Assembly (NCBI RefSeq): GCF_006546985.1 | Contig: NZ_ML637008.1 | Coordinates: 116,256-180,255 of the forward strand | DNA from: Bacillus sp. 03113 | GTDB lineage: Bacteria > Bacillota > Bacilli > Bacillales > Cytobacillaceae | Length of the DNA stretch: 64,000 bases | Direction: 5' to 3' | In this document: positions 63,329 through 64,000 of the stretch, piece by piece | Layout of the letters: every line of letters starts with the position of its first letter | How positions within the stretch are numbered: the first letter of the stretch is position 1 | The notes under the pieces: model-generated | Databases searched by the model: none | What the model was told of the DNA's origin: nothing | The model's input: the letters and a program-made list of their open reading frames with translations, nothing else | Translations under genes and position numbers: made by a program

Positions 63329-64000
<672 letters not shown>

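Overview
The window is AT-rich and looks like chromosomal DNA of a member of the Bacillaceae (Bacillus in the broad sense). The basis is strong purine-rich ribosome binding sites, TTG/GTG starts, class-specific operators (CcpA cre, Fur box, Fnr box), an LPXTA-type wall-anchored nucleotidase, and many proteins of Bacillus type (YsfC/YsfD-like GlcD/GlcF, AlsS/AlsD, LctP, YfkN-like nucleotidase, YitT, RocE-like permease). No rRNA, tRNA, phage or CRISPR array was seen. Mobile traces are limited to an ISL3 transposase remnant, two palindrome-rich elements resembling IS200/IS605 ends, and several copies of a dispersed hairpin repeat.

Layout: 1-3.5 kb, a truncated GntR regulator divergent from an amino acid permease, then a lactonase-like metallo-beta-lactamase/SRPBCC pair under a double palindromic operator. 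3.8-9.5 kb, a five-gene oligopeptide/dipeptide ABC importer. 9.8-20 kb, an aldo/keto reductase stub, a 1432-residue wall-anchored bifunctional nucleotidase, and glcD-glcF with a perfect cre, convergent with a lactate/glycolate permease. 20-24.7 kb, feoA-feoB plus a Cys-rich partner under a Fur box, a MarR regulator and flavohaemoglobin. 24.8-29.1 kb, alsS-lctP-alsD for overflow metabolism; its control region is a second copy of the one before the first lctP. 29.7-46.6 kb, separate transporters, regulators, a subtilase, an Acg-type flavoprotein, a YeiH/LysR pair, and a small group with an Lrp regulator, an APC permease, a PheC-like secreted protein and a HisC-like aminotransferase.

47.4-60.4 kb is the most interesting part. 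It looks at first like a histidine utilisation (hut) locus, but the HutH homologue lacks the Ala-Ser-Gly tripeptide that makes the MIO cofactor of every true histidine ammonia-lyase. Its operon partner is a BCCT-family (betaine-type) transporter. HutU and HutI homologues are followed by an M20 carbamoylase-family hydrolase and a COG0402 amidohydrolase instead of HutG, then by HutD. Two paralogous, atypical response-regulator/AraC proteins each precede one half of the locus. My inference is a catabolic system for a trimethylated histidine betaine, either ergothioneine or hercynine: a betaine importer, a MIO-free trimethylamine lyase, a hydratase, ring-opening enzymes and a final hydrolase giving glutamate.

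60.9-64 kb holds a TetR regulator with matching operators before itself and before an aldehyde dehydrogenase, followed by a putrescine-type aminotransferase that runs off the window. A second regulatory theme is one palindrome, TAAATGA-N4-TCATTTA, found before the MarR gene, the lactonase operon and the aldo/keto reductase stub; it suggests a small regulon spread over 20 kb.
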